Shown one piece after another: positions 24,398-32,363 of a DNA stretch of 64,000 nucleotides (the first letter of the stretch is position 1; each line of letters begins with the position of its first letter). Below the pieces are notes generated by a model. The model did not search any database. It was not told the origin of the DNA and saw only the letters and a list, made by a program, of their open reading frames with translations. Location: contig NZ_JAASQI010000002.1 in the NCBI RefSeq assembly GCF_011762225.1, forward strand, positions 248,001-312,000. Reading direction: 5' to 3'. The DNA comes from Pseudochelatococcus lubricantis (lineage in GTDB: Bacteria > Pseudomonadota > Alphaproteobacteria > Rhizobiales > Beijerinckiaceae). A program made the position numbers and the translations under genes.

Positions 24398-24976
24398 TCA
24401 TCTCCGTCGCCCCCTGCCGAAATTGATCACCTTTGCCGCCCAAGCGACCTCTGAATCAAGGATCGGCTCGCCAAACTGGCCTAGTAGATGATAGCGCCCG
24501 CGTGTTGATGCCGCTTGGATTTTCTTGACGAGGATTTTCCCGTCTGGAAGGCCGACTACGCATATTTCGCCTATCAGGTCGGGCGTCACCTCGGAGCGAA
24601 CGTCATCGTAGAAGACGTACCAACCATCAAAGAATGGGCCGAGGCTGTCGCCCCTGATTTCGACCGCCACAGTCAGCGGGCTTGACCCTTCCGGTGCTTC
24701 GACAACATCGAGCGGGCCCTGCGTCGTATCGTAGAAATGCGCACCGGTCCCCGCGCCGACGTACCCGACAACCGGAGCCTCGATCGGCCCTTCACCAATT
24801 ATTGCCTCTGGTGGCTCACCAAGGGCTTCGGCAGCTCTCTCAATCCATTGCTGATCAAGCCGCCTGTCGCCCTTCTCCAGTTTGATAAGCTGGTTCTTAG
24901 TCGTGCCCATCCGCCCCGCGAGTTCCGGTTGGGTAAGGCCGTGCTTTTTCCTCAATGACTTCAGATTGTTCGCCAT
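24398..24976 (-). CDS. C2/LexA-type CI repressor with S24 autoprotease domain
   Basis: 192 residues from MANNLKSLRK. N-terminal XRE helix-turn-helix (residues 4-55, LTQPELAGRMGTTKNQLIKLE), then a hinge with the cleavage dipeptide Ala75-Gly76 (GYVGAGTGAHFY), and an S24 domain with nucleophile Ser111 (RGDSLGP) and general-base Lys151 (ILVKKI). RecA-stimulated self-cleavage should inactivate it after DNA damage. The ATG at 24976 has GGGGG upstream; longer in-frame starts run through the operators. It presumably binds GTGCCC-N5-GGGCAC at both early promoters and its own. Confidence 0.92.
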   Translation of the reverse strand: MANNLKSLRKKHGLTQPELAGRMGTTKNQLIKLEKGDRRLDQQWIERAAEALGEPPEAIIGEGPIEAPVVGYVGAGTGAHFYDTTQGPLDVVEAPEGSSPLTVAVEIRGDSLGPFFDGWYVFYDDVRSEVTPDLIGEICVVGLPDGKILVKKIQAASTRGRYHLLGQFGEPILDSEVAWAAKVINFGRGRRR

Positions 24977-24985
24977 GCCCCCAAT

Positions 24986-25061
24986 ACGCCCAATTTGGGC
25001 ACAATTGATAGTGAACCAGATGGGCACCTTTCCAGTTGACGTTAGTGCCCATTTGGGGCAC
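24986..25061. promoter_or_regulatory. oR-like control region: three repressor operators and Cro promoter
   Basis: Copies of the 17-bp palindrome: 24986-25002 (ACGCCC arm, GGGCAC arm), 25011-25027 (GTGAAC, GGGCAC) and 25045-25061 (GTGCCC and GGGCAC, perfect). Rightward -35 TTGACG is at 25036-25041 and -10 CACTGT at 25059-25064, 17 bp apart, so the perfect operator covers the spacer and -10 exactly as at the leftward promoter. The cI promoter should read leftwards across the first two operators. Confidence 0.75.
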
Positions 25062-25071
25062 TGTACGTCCC

Positions 25072-25293
25072 ATGAGATTATCAACGTACCTCAAATCACG
25101 CGGCCTCACGTATGAGGCGTTCGCCACGGCGATAGGCGTCTCGGCGTTCGCTGTTGGCAAGTGGGCGCGTGGAGCGCGAGTCCCTCGCCCTGATCACCTA
25201 CGGCGCATCCGTACCGCAACGGACGGTGCAGTGACGTTCGATGATTTCTCCCCTTCCCCCGAGCGGACCCCTTCATCCGGAGCTGAGCCATGA
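25072..25293 (+). CDS. Cro-like XRE repressor
   Basis: 73 residues from ATG 25072. MRLSTYLKSRGLTYEAFATA followed by IGVSAFAVGKWARGARVPR is a compact helix-turn-helix, and the rest is a short tail, as in Cro/YdaS-type proteins. It is divergent from cI. The start codon is only eight bases after the -10 (25059-25064), so the transcript would begin at or next to the ATG and the mRNA would be leaderless; no ribosome site exists. As in lambda, it likely represses cI and early transcription during lytic growth. Confidence 0.8.
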   Translation: MRLSTYLKSRGLTYEAFATAIGVSAFAVGKWARGARVPRPDHLRRIRTATDGAVTFDDFSPSPERTPSSGAEP

Positions 25294-25310
25294 CCCGGAT
25301 GGAGCCCGCT

Positions 25311-25520
25311 TCACCTGCCGCGCCTTGGCTTGATTGGATCGAGGGGACTGCGTTCCTCTCGTATCTCGATCCGGCGGGGCGCGGCTCTTTCTTCTCGGGC
25401 GCGCGCTCGTTTGCGTTGGTTAAGCCTGATGTAGGCGAGGGCGACGCTCTCGCGGGCGATGTCTCCCAGAAAGATGATGTTGTCATCGTCGGCGATGTCG
25501 TCCCGGTCCTGTCCGTTCAT
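25311..25520 (-). CDS. Uncertain 69-residue gene antisense to the early right operon
   Basis: The minus-strand frame MNGQDRDDIADDDNIIFLGD... has markedly GC-rich third codon positions and a charged, plausible sequence (ESVALAYIRLNQRKRARARE). The overlapping plus-strand frame 25290-25622 (110 residues, ATGA overlap with cro) has poorer codon choice and odd composition. The minus reading is favoured, but a leftward gene at this point would oppose the Cro transcript. Confidence 0.4.
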   Translation of the reverse strand: MNGQDRDDIADDDNIIFLGDIARESVALAYIRLNQRKRARAREERAAPRRIEIREERSPLDPIKPRRGR

Positions 25521-25581
25521 CCTGAAACTTCCCTCAGCAATTCGTCTTCGCAAGACCAGAGTTGCATAGGAGCGTTCCAGT

Positions 25582-26064
25582 ATGCCGGAAATTACGTCCA
25601 CCAAATTGGAAAGGAAGTTTGAAGTGTCCGCGTCTGCGTTGGCGGTCGAGATGAAAAACGCTGTTATCGAGCTTGGCGAGCAGCAGCCCGGCGAGAAGAA
25701 CAAGCGGTTTCTGGAACGGGCTGCGCGCGCGGCAGGCATTTCATTTCGATCCGCGAAGTCCCTTTTCTATTGCGAGGCGCAAAATCCCGGGTCGCTTATC
25801 GTCGATAGCGTCCGGGCAGCGCGCGACGAGCGTCGTCGCACGGCGACCGCCAAAGCGGTTGTGGCAGCTGCGGCGCGTGACAAACAGCTTGAGGACCAAG
25901 CCCGTGCCAAATTCCAGCGGTCTACCGCCGCCCTTTCCGCCACACTCGCGACCGCCGTTGTTTCGGACACGGACGAGATTCGCGGGCTACTTGTTGAGCT
26001 TATCGTACGCCTTGACAGGCTTTGCGGCGTGGATAGCGCCGTGGATCGTCGGGAGGCCGCCTGA
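25582..26064 (+). CDS. Early prophage protein, possible DNA-binding
   Basis: 160 residues. Residues 40-62 (RFLERAARAAGISFRSAKSL) look like a helix-turn-helix with aromatic follow-up FYCEAQNP; the middle is Arg/Ala-rich and the end helical (RGLLVELIVRLDRL). Similar proteins open the replication operon in other rhizobial phages. Function unknown. Confidence 0.6.
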   Translation: MPEITSTKLERKFEVSASALAVEMKNAVIELGEQQPGEKNKRFLERAARAAGISFRSAKSLFYCEAQNPGSLIVDSVRAARDERRRTATAKAVVAAAARDKQLEDQARAKFQRSTAALSATLATAVVSDTDEIRGLLVELIVRLDRLCGVDSAVDRREAA

Positions 26065-26489
26065 TGGCCACTAAGCGGCCCCTAGACTGGAGCGCCGAGG
26101 TGTTGGAGGCCATCGCGGCTGCACGATACGCGGGCATTACCGTCCGCGAGGTCGCTGCTGCACTCGGCATCTGCATCGGCCGCGTCGAAATCAAACTGAG
26201 CGAGGCCGGCATCCGGACGGGGGCAAGAAACCAAGCATCAACGCGCAGCCCGGACGCAGACATTCATATCGCGGTGCTGGCGCGTATCGCTGCAAATAAC
26301 ACTCAGACCGCAGCGCGGTCGGCGCGACAGAAGGCCGTGCCGCCACCGAAGCCAGTGGCGCCGGTTGCGCGTCCGTGCGCCACCGCGCCGTCTCTAGCTG
26401 CGGAGCTAGGCATCCGCGTGCACACCAACCGTAACGGCGTGTCATTGCCGTACCTCTCATCTCTCTACGGAGGCGCCCGCCATGGATGA
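26064..26489 (+). CDS. Early prophage helix-turn-helix protein
   Basis: 141 residues. WSAEVLEAIAAARYAGITVRE and VAAALGICIGRVEIKLSEAG form a helix-turn-helix (recruits 'GxxxxxVexxL' recognition). A Pro/Ala linker and a short C-terminal block follow. Its start overlaps the preceding stop, and it overlaps the next gene by 8 bp. Confidence 0.6.
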   Translation: MATKRPLDWSAEVLEAIAAARYAGITVREVAAALGICIGRVEIKLSEAGIRTGARNQASTRSPDADIHIAVLARIAANNTQTAARSARQKAVPPPKPVAPVARPCATAPSLAAELGIRVHTNRNGVSLPYLSSLYGGARHG

Positions 26490-26985
26490 TAGGAGCGGCG
26501 AGCTTGCGCGCCTGTCCCCGGCGTGCAGCGAAGCAGCGATTGCTGCCTATCGCGATGGTGTCCCCGTCAGCGTCATCGCGCCTGCACTGCACGTTTCCGC
26601 GTACACCATTGACTGCGTCGTCAGAAAAGCCCGGATCGAAATGCTCCGCGAGCGGACGGCTATCGTCAAGCACCACGCCGAAATGCTCGACCGCGCTTTC
26701 GAGGCCGAGCATCAGTCTAACATTTGGACGGCACCGCCGCGCGCGAAGGAGATTGTCCGCGAGGTATCCGTCAAGTTCCGCGTGCCGCTCTCATCCATCC
26801 TGCGCAAACACCGGCACGGTAACGTTGCCCGCGCCGCGCAAATGGCGATGTACCGGCTCGCGCAAGAGGGCCGATGGTCCAACCCCCAGATAGGCAGCTT
26901 CTTGGGCGGGCGAGACCCGTCCACGGTCTTCTACGGGGTCCGCCGCATCAAGTCACTGATTGAAAAAGGAGAGGTGGCGGTATGA
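26482..26985 (+). CDS. Replication protein with DnaA domain-IV-like DNA-binding end
   Basis: 167 residues. The N-terminal half is a helix-turn-helix-like region (VPVSVIAPALHVSAYTIDCV). The C-terminal half (residues 88-165: EIVREVSVKFRVPLSSIL, ARAAQMAMYRLAQEGRWSN, IGSFLGGRDPSTVFYGVRRI) has the layout of DnaA domain IV, in which GGRDxxTV-H/Y contacts the DnaA box. No AAA+ domain is present. It may bind the phage origin or DnaA boxes. An origin was not located. Confidence 0.75.
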   Translation: MDDRSGELARLSPACSEAAIAAYRDGVPVSVIAPALHVSAYTIDCVVRKARIEMLRERTAIVKHHAEMLDRAFEAEHQSNIWTAPPRAKEIVREVSVKFRVPLSSILRKHRHGNVARAAQMAMYRLAQEGRWSNPQIGSFLGGRDPSTVFYGVRRIKSLIEKGEVAV

Positions 26986-27338
26986 GCCTCACCGTCACAT
27001 TGCCATGGCCGCCGCCCGCCCTATCGCCAAACTCGCGCCCCCATTGGAGCGAGAAAGCCCGCGCCGCGAGGCAGGCGCGGCACGACGCCCATCTCGCGTG
27101 CATCGCCGCCGGTGTCCGCAAGCTGCCCTGGGATAGGATGCACGTCAACATCGTGTTCCACGCGCCGAACTGGCGCCCCTACGATAGTGACAACGCTCTC
27201 AGTCGCGCAAAATCAAGCTTAGACGGCATCGCTGATGCTACCGGCATAGACGACAGCAAGTGGACCTACAGCATATCGCGCGGCGAGCCCGTCACGCACG
27301 GGGCTGTCGTTGTCACGGTATCGGAGGACGCGGCATGA
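26982..27338 (+). CDS. RusA-like Holliday junction resolvase
   Basis: 118 residues, the RusA size. LPWPPPALSPNSRPHW at the N-terminus and the acidic cluster DSDN...LDGIADATGIDDSKW carry the catalytic aspartates of the family. It cuts Holliday junctions during phage recombination and replication. 4-bp ATGA overlaps on both sides. Confidence 0.9.
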   Translation: MSLTVTLPWPPPALSPNSRPHWSEKARAARQARHDAHLACIAAGVRKLPWDRMHVNIVFHAPNWRPYDSDNALSRAKSSLDGIADATGIDDSKWTYSISRGEPVTHGAVVVTVSEDAA

Positions 27339-27448
27339 CCGAGCGCATTCCCGTCCGCGAAGACCCCGCGCGCCTGTCAGTTCCAGCCTCCAGAGCACTG
27401 GGCCTGATAACAGGGGGGGGGCTTCATCATGATCGAGTTCGTCGATGA
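27335..27448 (+). CDS. 37-residue frame broken at a G9 tract
   Basis: Starts MTERIPVREDPARLSVPASR with ATGA overlap on rusA, then passes through nine consecutive G (27413-27421) and stops after a poor-looking end (GGGLHHDRVRR). With eight G the frame would continue into the following 57-residue gene. Either a genuine short peptide or the front half of a broken or slippage-controlled gene. Confidence 0.4.
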   Translation: MTERIPVREDPARLSVPASRALGLITGGGLHHDRVRR

Positions 27449-27602
27449 CGAAAGGGCCGTGAACGGCCGCCGCATCACCGCGCTCCCATCTGGCCGGCGG
27501 GTCGCCGACATCGATTTTGCTGAGTTGGTGGTGAAGGGTCGCATCCTGGCGCAGGAAGACGGCCTGATCCCCGGCGCGTCGCAATCGTGGGTGCCAGCAT
27601 GA
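27429..27602 (+). CDS. 57-residue prophage protein
   Basis: MIEFVDDERAVNGRRITALP..., good codon usage, acidic start. The G9 tract eight bases upstream may serve as its ribosome site. Its stop overlaps the next ATG (ATGA). Could be the second half of a protein starting at 27335. Confidence 0.55.
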   Translation: MIEFVDDERAVNGRRITALPSGRRVADIDFAELVVKGRILAQEDGLIPGASQSWVPA

Positions 27603-28267
27603 GCGCCATTGACGCAGGAAACGCAGTCACGGAACGTGCCCGCCCGAAGGCCGCCAGCAAGCGCGCGAAAGACCTTAGCTCTAGCGCATTTGGCAGACTG
27701 AAGCCCATAAGCATTGTCGGCCGCACGCCCGCTGGAAAAGCCCAATGGATTTGCAAATGCGAATGCGGGAATACAAAGGTTGTGACGTCCGGTAATCTTA
27801 CTTCTGGGCAAATACAGTCATGTGGGTGTTTGAAGCGCGAGATCGCCGCGAAGATGGCTGTTGATCGATCCTTTAAGCATGGCCATGCTGTTCGACGCGC
27901 CCATTCTGGCGAGTACCGATCTTACCGGGCAATGCTCAGCCGGTGCAATAACCCGAACGCGACCAGCTACCACCTCTACGGCGGCCGTGGCATTTCCGTG
28001 TGTGAGCGGTGGCTCCGGGGAGACGGCGAAAACGCGGGATTCGATTGCTTTCTAGCCGACATGGGTCCGAGGCCGTCAGCAAGTCACTCTATCGATAGGT
28101 GGCCAGACGGGGACGGGGGCTACCGCCCCGGAAACTGCCGTTGGGCAACGCCGAAGCAGCAGGGCGGAAATGGCGTCAGAAAACGGGATGAGCTGGGCGA
28201 GGCGATAGACCTCCAGTCGCCGCGCGCCGGAACGGCGTTCCACTGGCTGATGAGGGCCGCGTCATGA
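27599..28267 (+). CDS. Zinc-ribbon / HNH-like phage protein (CECGN...GRGISVCERWL family)
   Basis: 222 residues. A zinc knuckle (CKCECGN near 50 and SCGCLKRE near 76) is followed by a domain with YRSYRAMLSRCNNPNA, GGRGISVCERWL and RWPDGDGGYRPGNCRWAT. This pattern is common in phage proteins that resemble homing nucleases or AP2/HNH-like DNA binders. Whether it still cuts DNA is unclear. ATGA overlaps with both neighbours. Confidence 0.7.
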   Translation: MSAIDAGNAVTERARPKAASKRAKDLSSSAFGRLKPISIVGRTPAGKAQWICKCECGNTKVVTSGNLTSGQIQSCGCLKREIAAKMAVDRSFKHGHAVRRAHSGEYRSYRAMLSRCNNPNATSYHLYGGRGISVCERWLRGDGENAGFDCFLADMGPRPSASHSIDRWPDGDGGYRPGNCRWATPKQQGGNGVRKRDELGEAIDLQSPRAGTAFHWLMRAAS

Positions 28268-29562
28268 CCCTCCGCTACGCCAGCACATACAGCGGGGTAG
28301 AGGCGGCAAGGCCGATGCGCATCCTAGACCTGTTTTCGGCGGCCGCCGGCGGCTGGTCGCTCGGCATGCACCGCGCAGGCTTCATCACCGTCGCGGCCTG
28401 CGAGGTAGTTGAGTGGCGGCGCATCCTCTACGCGGAGAATAACCCCGGTGTCCATCTCTACGACGACATCCGAACACTTACAGCAGATCGAATTGTTTCC
28501 GATCTCGGATACCTGCCCGATGTCATCGTCGGCAGCCCGCCCTGCCAGGACATTTCCAGCGCCAACACCAAGGGCAAAGGGATCGAGGGCGAGCGCTCCG
28601 GCCTCTACCTCGAAGCCGTCCGTCTTGTCGGAGAATGCCGCCCTCGTTGGTTCGCTTTTGAGAACAGCGCTAATCTCCGAACTCGGGGCGCAGACGTAGT
28701 CCTCGCTGAGCTGGAAGCACTCGGCTACGCCTGCTGGCCGTTCGTGGTACGTGCTTCAGACGTCGGCGCCAACCACGAGCGCGCACGGTCTTGGCTTATC
28801 GGACGCGACACAGAGCAGGTTGGCAACCCCGCGCAAGACGGATGCGGATCGCGGGTTCCGAGGCGACGTGCTGAGCCAGATCAAGGGCTATGCCAGCCGG
28901 CATGCGGGGGTGCTCCATACCCCCACGGAAACCGGGAACCTGCATCATCCGTCAATGGCGAAATGGCCGACAGCGGGGCCATGGCAGGTGATTGCCAACC
29001 CAGAAGTGCTGTCAACTCCGACCAAGCTCCCCACCCCGGTAAAGAACGACCGCAAAATGGAACCTTGGTCAGAAGCCTACGCCCGTCGTCGATCTCCGAA
29101 GCTCGACGCCCTGTTGGACGGAGCGTCGAAATTCGAGACGCTGCCGACGCCGACAAAGCGGGACAGCCGCATGGATCGCTGGTCTCCGGCCTACGACAAG
29201 CGGAAGTCTCCGACGATGGATGCCGTTCTGGACGGTGCAATGACGGATCGTGCCCCGGACAAATGGGCGTATGCCCGCCAGATAGCGAGCCTGTTGGCGG
29301 GCGCTGGCCTCAGTGGTCCATCGAAAACCTTGCCCATCACCTACGGCTGGATGATGGGCTTTCCACCTGGGTGGCTGACACGCGCATTGCGACGGGCAGT
29401 GGCAAGCGGACGTCTGCCGCGAGCTTGATCGTAGAGGCGTTTGGCGACGCTGTAGTCCCGCAAATCCCCGAGGCCATTGGCAGGGCCATTCTCCGCGTCG
29501 AGGCGGCTCTATCCGCCGTCTCCGCATCACACGATAGCAGACATAGAGAGGGTGCGCGATGA
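28264..29562 (+). CDS. DNA cytosine-5 methyltransferase with frame conflict in the middle
   Basis: 432 codons in one frame. N-terminal motif I DLFSAAAGG (22-30) and catalytic PCQ (93-95) in GSPPCQD, then the ENV-like FENSANL and NHERARSWLIG; the C-terminal AFGDAVVPQIPEAIGRAIL is the usual motif X end. Between about 28800 and 29400, however, the +1 frame (28751-29428) has better codon choice and recognisable methyltransferase text (LPTPTKRDSRMDRWSP, WMMGFPPGWL). So the gene appears to need two compensating frame changes, or carries them. It would protect phage DNA from host restriction or alter expression. The first 17 residues (RYASTYSGVEAA) resemble the start of a different Dcm family. Confidence 0.75.
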   Translation: MTLRYASTYSGVEAARPMRILDLFSAAAGGWSLGMHRAGFITVAACEVVEWRRILYAENNPGVHLYDDIRTLTADRIVSDLGYLPDVIVGSPPCQDISSANTKGKGIEGERSGLYLEAVRLVGECRPRWFAFENSANLRTRGADVVLAELEALGYACWPFVVRASDVGANHERARSWLIGRDTEQVGNPAQDGCGSRVPRRRAEPDQGLCQPACGGAPYPHGNREPASSVNGEMADSGAMAGDCQPRSAVNSDQAPHPGKERPQNGTLVRSLRPSSISEARRPVGRSVEIRDAADADKAGQPHGSLVSGLRQAEVSDDGCRSGRCNDGSCPGQMGVCPPDSEPVGGRWPQWSIENLAHHLRLDDGLSTWVADTRIATGSGKRTSAASLIVEAFGDAVVPQIPEAIGRAILRVEAALSAVSASHDSRHREGAR

Positions 29563-30551
29563 GCACGATCGACATCAGCCGTCTTCGCGTCAACGGCGGG
29601 ACGCAATCGCGCGCCGAAATAAATCGCGATGTCGTTTCAGATTATGCGGAGCTGGTGAGCGCAGGAATCGTGTTCCCGCCCGTCATCGTCTTCTTCGACG
29701 GGTCTGAATATTGGTTGGCGGACGGCTTCCATCGATACGAGGCATATGCCAAGGCCGGTGTCTATGAAATTCCCGCAGATGTCCGGCAGGGCGGTCAGCG
29801 TGACGCCATCTTGTTCAGCGTGGGGGCGAATGCCGCGCACGGGCTGCGCCGGACGAATGATGACAAGAAGCGCGCTGTCATGGTGTTGCTGAATGACCCG
29901 GAATGGTCGAGGTGGTCAGATCGGGAGATCGCGCGGCAGTGCGGTGTCAGCCCTGACACTGTCGGCAGGTATCGCAAGATGCCATCCAATGTAACTGTCC
30001 GATCGGACAGTGAGCCGCGCACCTACACGACGAGGCACGGCACCACTGCAACGATGAACACCGCCAATATCGGCGGTGGATCAAAGCCCGATCAAATCCC
30101 TCAGCCGCCCGCACCTAAGCCGCAACCTGCTGATGACGAGCCGATTTCGCCGCAGCCCGAGCCGGGGCCGGACGCCGATCCGGTCCACGAGTCAAAGCCC
30201 GATCAAAAGCCGGACGCCGCCGCCGACATCGCGAAGGTCAAAAAGCAGCTCGCGAAGCTGACCGACGACGCGCTTTTCGACGAAATCATCGGCCTGCGGG
30301 CAGACAACGATGACCTGCGCAAGCAGATCACGGCGGTCGAGGCCGAGCGGGATGAGTTGAAGGCAGCCGTGCGCGATCTTTCCGAAAGCAATCAAGGCGC
30401 GGTTATCAGCCGAATGAAGCGGGAGCTTGTCTCTGTGAAGTTCGCGCGCGACGAGGCTTTGGCTGCGGCGAAGCGCGAGGAATACAAGCGGAAACAGGCC
30501 GAGGCCCGCGTTAACGAGCTGCAATCTGCCGGTTTCGAGATCGCCGTATGA
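29559..30551 (+). CDS. ParB/sulfiredoxin-domain protein with coiled-coil tail
   Basis: 330 residues. N-terminal ParB-like nuclease domain (residues 5-100) with the box ADGFHRYEAYAKAG in place of GERRxRA, followed by a helix-turn-helix (SDREIARQCGVSPDTVGRYR) near 125-145. A Pro-rich linker with a repeated ESKPDQ/GSKPDQ element leads into a coiled coil (225-325). Phage ParB-like proteins are used in methylation-linked, partition or antirepression roles; its position right after the methyltransferase is a common pairing. 4-bp overlap. Confidence 0.8.
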   Translation: MSTIDISRLRVNGGTQSRAEINRDVVSDYAELVSAGIVFPPVIVFFDGSEYWLADGFHRYEAYAKAGVYEIPADVRQGGQRDAILFSVGANAAHGLRRTNDDKKRAVMVLLNDPEWSRWSDREIARQCGVSPDTVGRYRKMPSNVTVRSDSEPRTYTTRHGTTATMNTANIGGGSKPDQIPQPPAPKPQPADDEPISPQPEPGPDADPVHESKPDQKPDAAADIAKVKKQLAKLTDDALFDEIIGLRADNDDLRKQITAVEAERDELKAAVRDLSESNQGAVISRMKRELVSVKFARDEALAAAKREEYKRKQAEARVNELQSAGFEIAV

Positions 30552-30823
30552 GCATTCTCGGACGCATCCGAGCCAATGGCGGCGATATCGTCCGCGATGA
30601 ATGGCGCTTTTCGCTTAAGCCGGGGCGGCTCAAGCCTGACGCGATCGCGTGGATCAAACGCAATTGGACGGATGCATGCAGTGAGGCGTGGCCAGAGTTC
30701 GATCGCTGGATCGAGCGCGCCGCGATCATGGAATTTGAGGCTGGCATGGCCCGCCGTGAAGCGGAAGCCGCCGCATATGAAGACATTATGAGGCACAGCA
30801 ATGCTTACATTGACGCCGCATAG
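30548..30823 (+). CDS. Small prophage protein of unknown function
   Basis: 91 residues, Trp/Arg-rich, helical. ATGA overlap with the ParB-like gene; its end overlaps the helicase start by 23 bp. Confidence 0.55.
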   Translation: MSILGRIRANGGDIVRDEWRFSLKPGRLKPDAIAWIKRNWTDACSEAWPEFDRWIERAAIMEFEAGMARREAEAAAYEDIMRHSNAYIDAA

Positions 30824-32363
30824 GGAAATATCTCTCCGTCCATATCAGGCCGATGCCGTTGACGCGCTGCGTGACGGAATCCGCGCAGGTCGGAAGCGGC
30901 AAATATTGGTGGCTCCAACCGGGGCCGGCAAAACCATCGTGGCCACACACCTGCTCAAGCAAGCAAGCGACAAGGGCAGTTATGCCGTCTTTCTCGTGGA
31001 TCGCGTGGCGCTCGTCAATCAGACGAGCCAAACCCTCGATGACTACGGCATCCGGCACGGGATAGTACAGGGCAACAGTGAGAGATGGTCGCCGCACGAA
31101 AACGTGCAGGTATGCTCTATCCAATCTCTGGCTCGCCGGTTTTTGCCGCGCCGCCCATCTTTGATCGTATATGATGAGGCGCACGCTCAGTATAAGTCGT
31201 CGATCAAGTTCATCGAGGACCACCCGGAGGCCGTGGCCATCGGCCTCACGGCGACACCGTTCACGCCGGGAATGGGCAAGTTCTGGGATGACGCCGTAAA
31301 TGTCACCACGACGCGGGCGCTCGTTGATGATGGTTTTCTTATTCAGCCGAAAATCTACGTGGCCAAATCCCCTGACGACAAAGAGCTTGGGCTAAATTCA
31401 TTCGGAGAGTTTTCCGATGAAAGCGCCGGCGCGGCAGGCATCCGAATTGTCGGTGATGTCGTCTCCGAATGGATCGGCAAAACTCATGAGCATTTCGGGG
31501 GGGCGGCAAAGAGCATCGTATTCTCGCCAACCGTCGAGCACGGGCGCGTGATATGCGCGGCGTTCGCGGCTGCCGGCTACAACTTCCAACAGATCAGCTA
31601 TCTGGACAGGTCAGATGACGAGCGAGCTGCGAAGATCGGGGAATTCAGACGCCCCGACAGCATGATCCACGGGCTAGTATCGTGCGGCGTGCTGACCAAG
31701 GGTTTCGACGTACCTGATGTGCTAATCGGCGTGTCTTGCAAGCCGTACCGCAAGAGCCTGTCCAGCCACATGCAGGAGATCGGGCGTGTCATGCGCTCTC
31801 ATCCTGACAAGACAAGGGCGCTATGGCTTGACCACTCTGGGAATATTGAACGGTTCGCTTTGGATATGTTCGATGTTTGGGACAACGGCGCCGGGCTGCT
31901 ATCTACAGCCGAAAAGCGCGACAGCGAAACTCGAAAGCGTGATGAGCAGACGCGCGAGAAAGTGGTCTGCCCCGAATGCTCCGGTGCTTTGCGCGGCAAC
32001 ACTTGCGCAGCCTGCGGATGGGAGAGGCCCGCTCGATCTGGCATTCACGCAGTCGCAGGCTCATTGCACGAATTCAACCCTGAGGCACTGGGACTGACGA
32101 CGCGCCCGGGTTTGCGCGCCGAATGCCTGAAAGACCCGCGAAAAGTCTGGCACGCCGCCCTGCATTATTGCTTCGCGCACTCTCGTGATGGGGATAAGGC
32201 GCGCAAGTGGGCATATGGCGTGTTCAGGGGGATTTTCCCCGGCGCGAAGCTGCCATTTGGTTGGTATGACGCTGCCCCCGGCGACCTAGATCAGGGCGCT
32301 TATGATCTGATCGGTCGAGAGATCAAGAGATTCCGCAAGAACAACAAGCGGGTGGCTGCATGA
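30801..32363 (+). CDS. SF2 DEAD/DEAH-box helicase with zinc ribbon
   Basis: 520 residues. RPYQADAV Q-motif-like start, Walker A PTGAGKT (40-45), DEAH (125-128), TATP motif III (about 150), and the helicase C domain with CGVLTKGFDVPDV and IGRVMRSHPDK (motifs V and VI). After the helicase core, CPEC...CAACGWE (about 385-405) is a zinc ribbon and the remaining 110 residues are a helical extension. It probably unwinds the phage origin together with the primase that follows; the two overlap by 4 bp. Only one step away from the ParB-like module. Confidence 0.9.
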   Translation: MLTLTPHREISLRPYQADAVDALRDGIRAGRKRQILVAPTGAGKTIVATHLLKQASDKGSYAVFLVDRVALVNQTSQTLDDYGIRHGIVQGNSERWSPHENVQVCSIQSLARRFLPRRPSLIVYDEAHAQYKSSIKFIEDHPEAVAIGLTATPFTPGMGKFWDDAVNVTTTRALVDDGFLIQPKIYVAKSPDDKELGLNSFGEFSDESAGAAGIRIVGDVVSEWIGKTHEHFGGAAKSIVFSPTVEHGRVICAAFAAAGYNFQQISYLDRSDDERAAKIGEFRRPDSMIHGLVSCGVLTKGFDVPDVLIGVSCKPYRKSLSSHMQEIGRVMRSHPDKTRALWLDHSGNIERFALDMFDVWDNGAGLLSTAEKRDSETRKRDEQTREKVVCPECSGALRGNTCAACGWERPARSGIHAVAGSLHEFNPEALGLTTRPGLRAECLKDPRKVWHAALHYCFAHSRDGDKARKWAYGVFRGIFPGAKLPFGWYDAAPGDLDQGAYDLIGREIKRFRKNNKRVAA

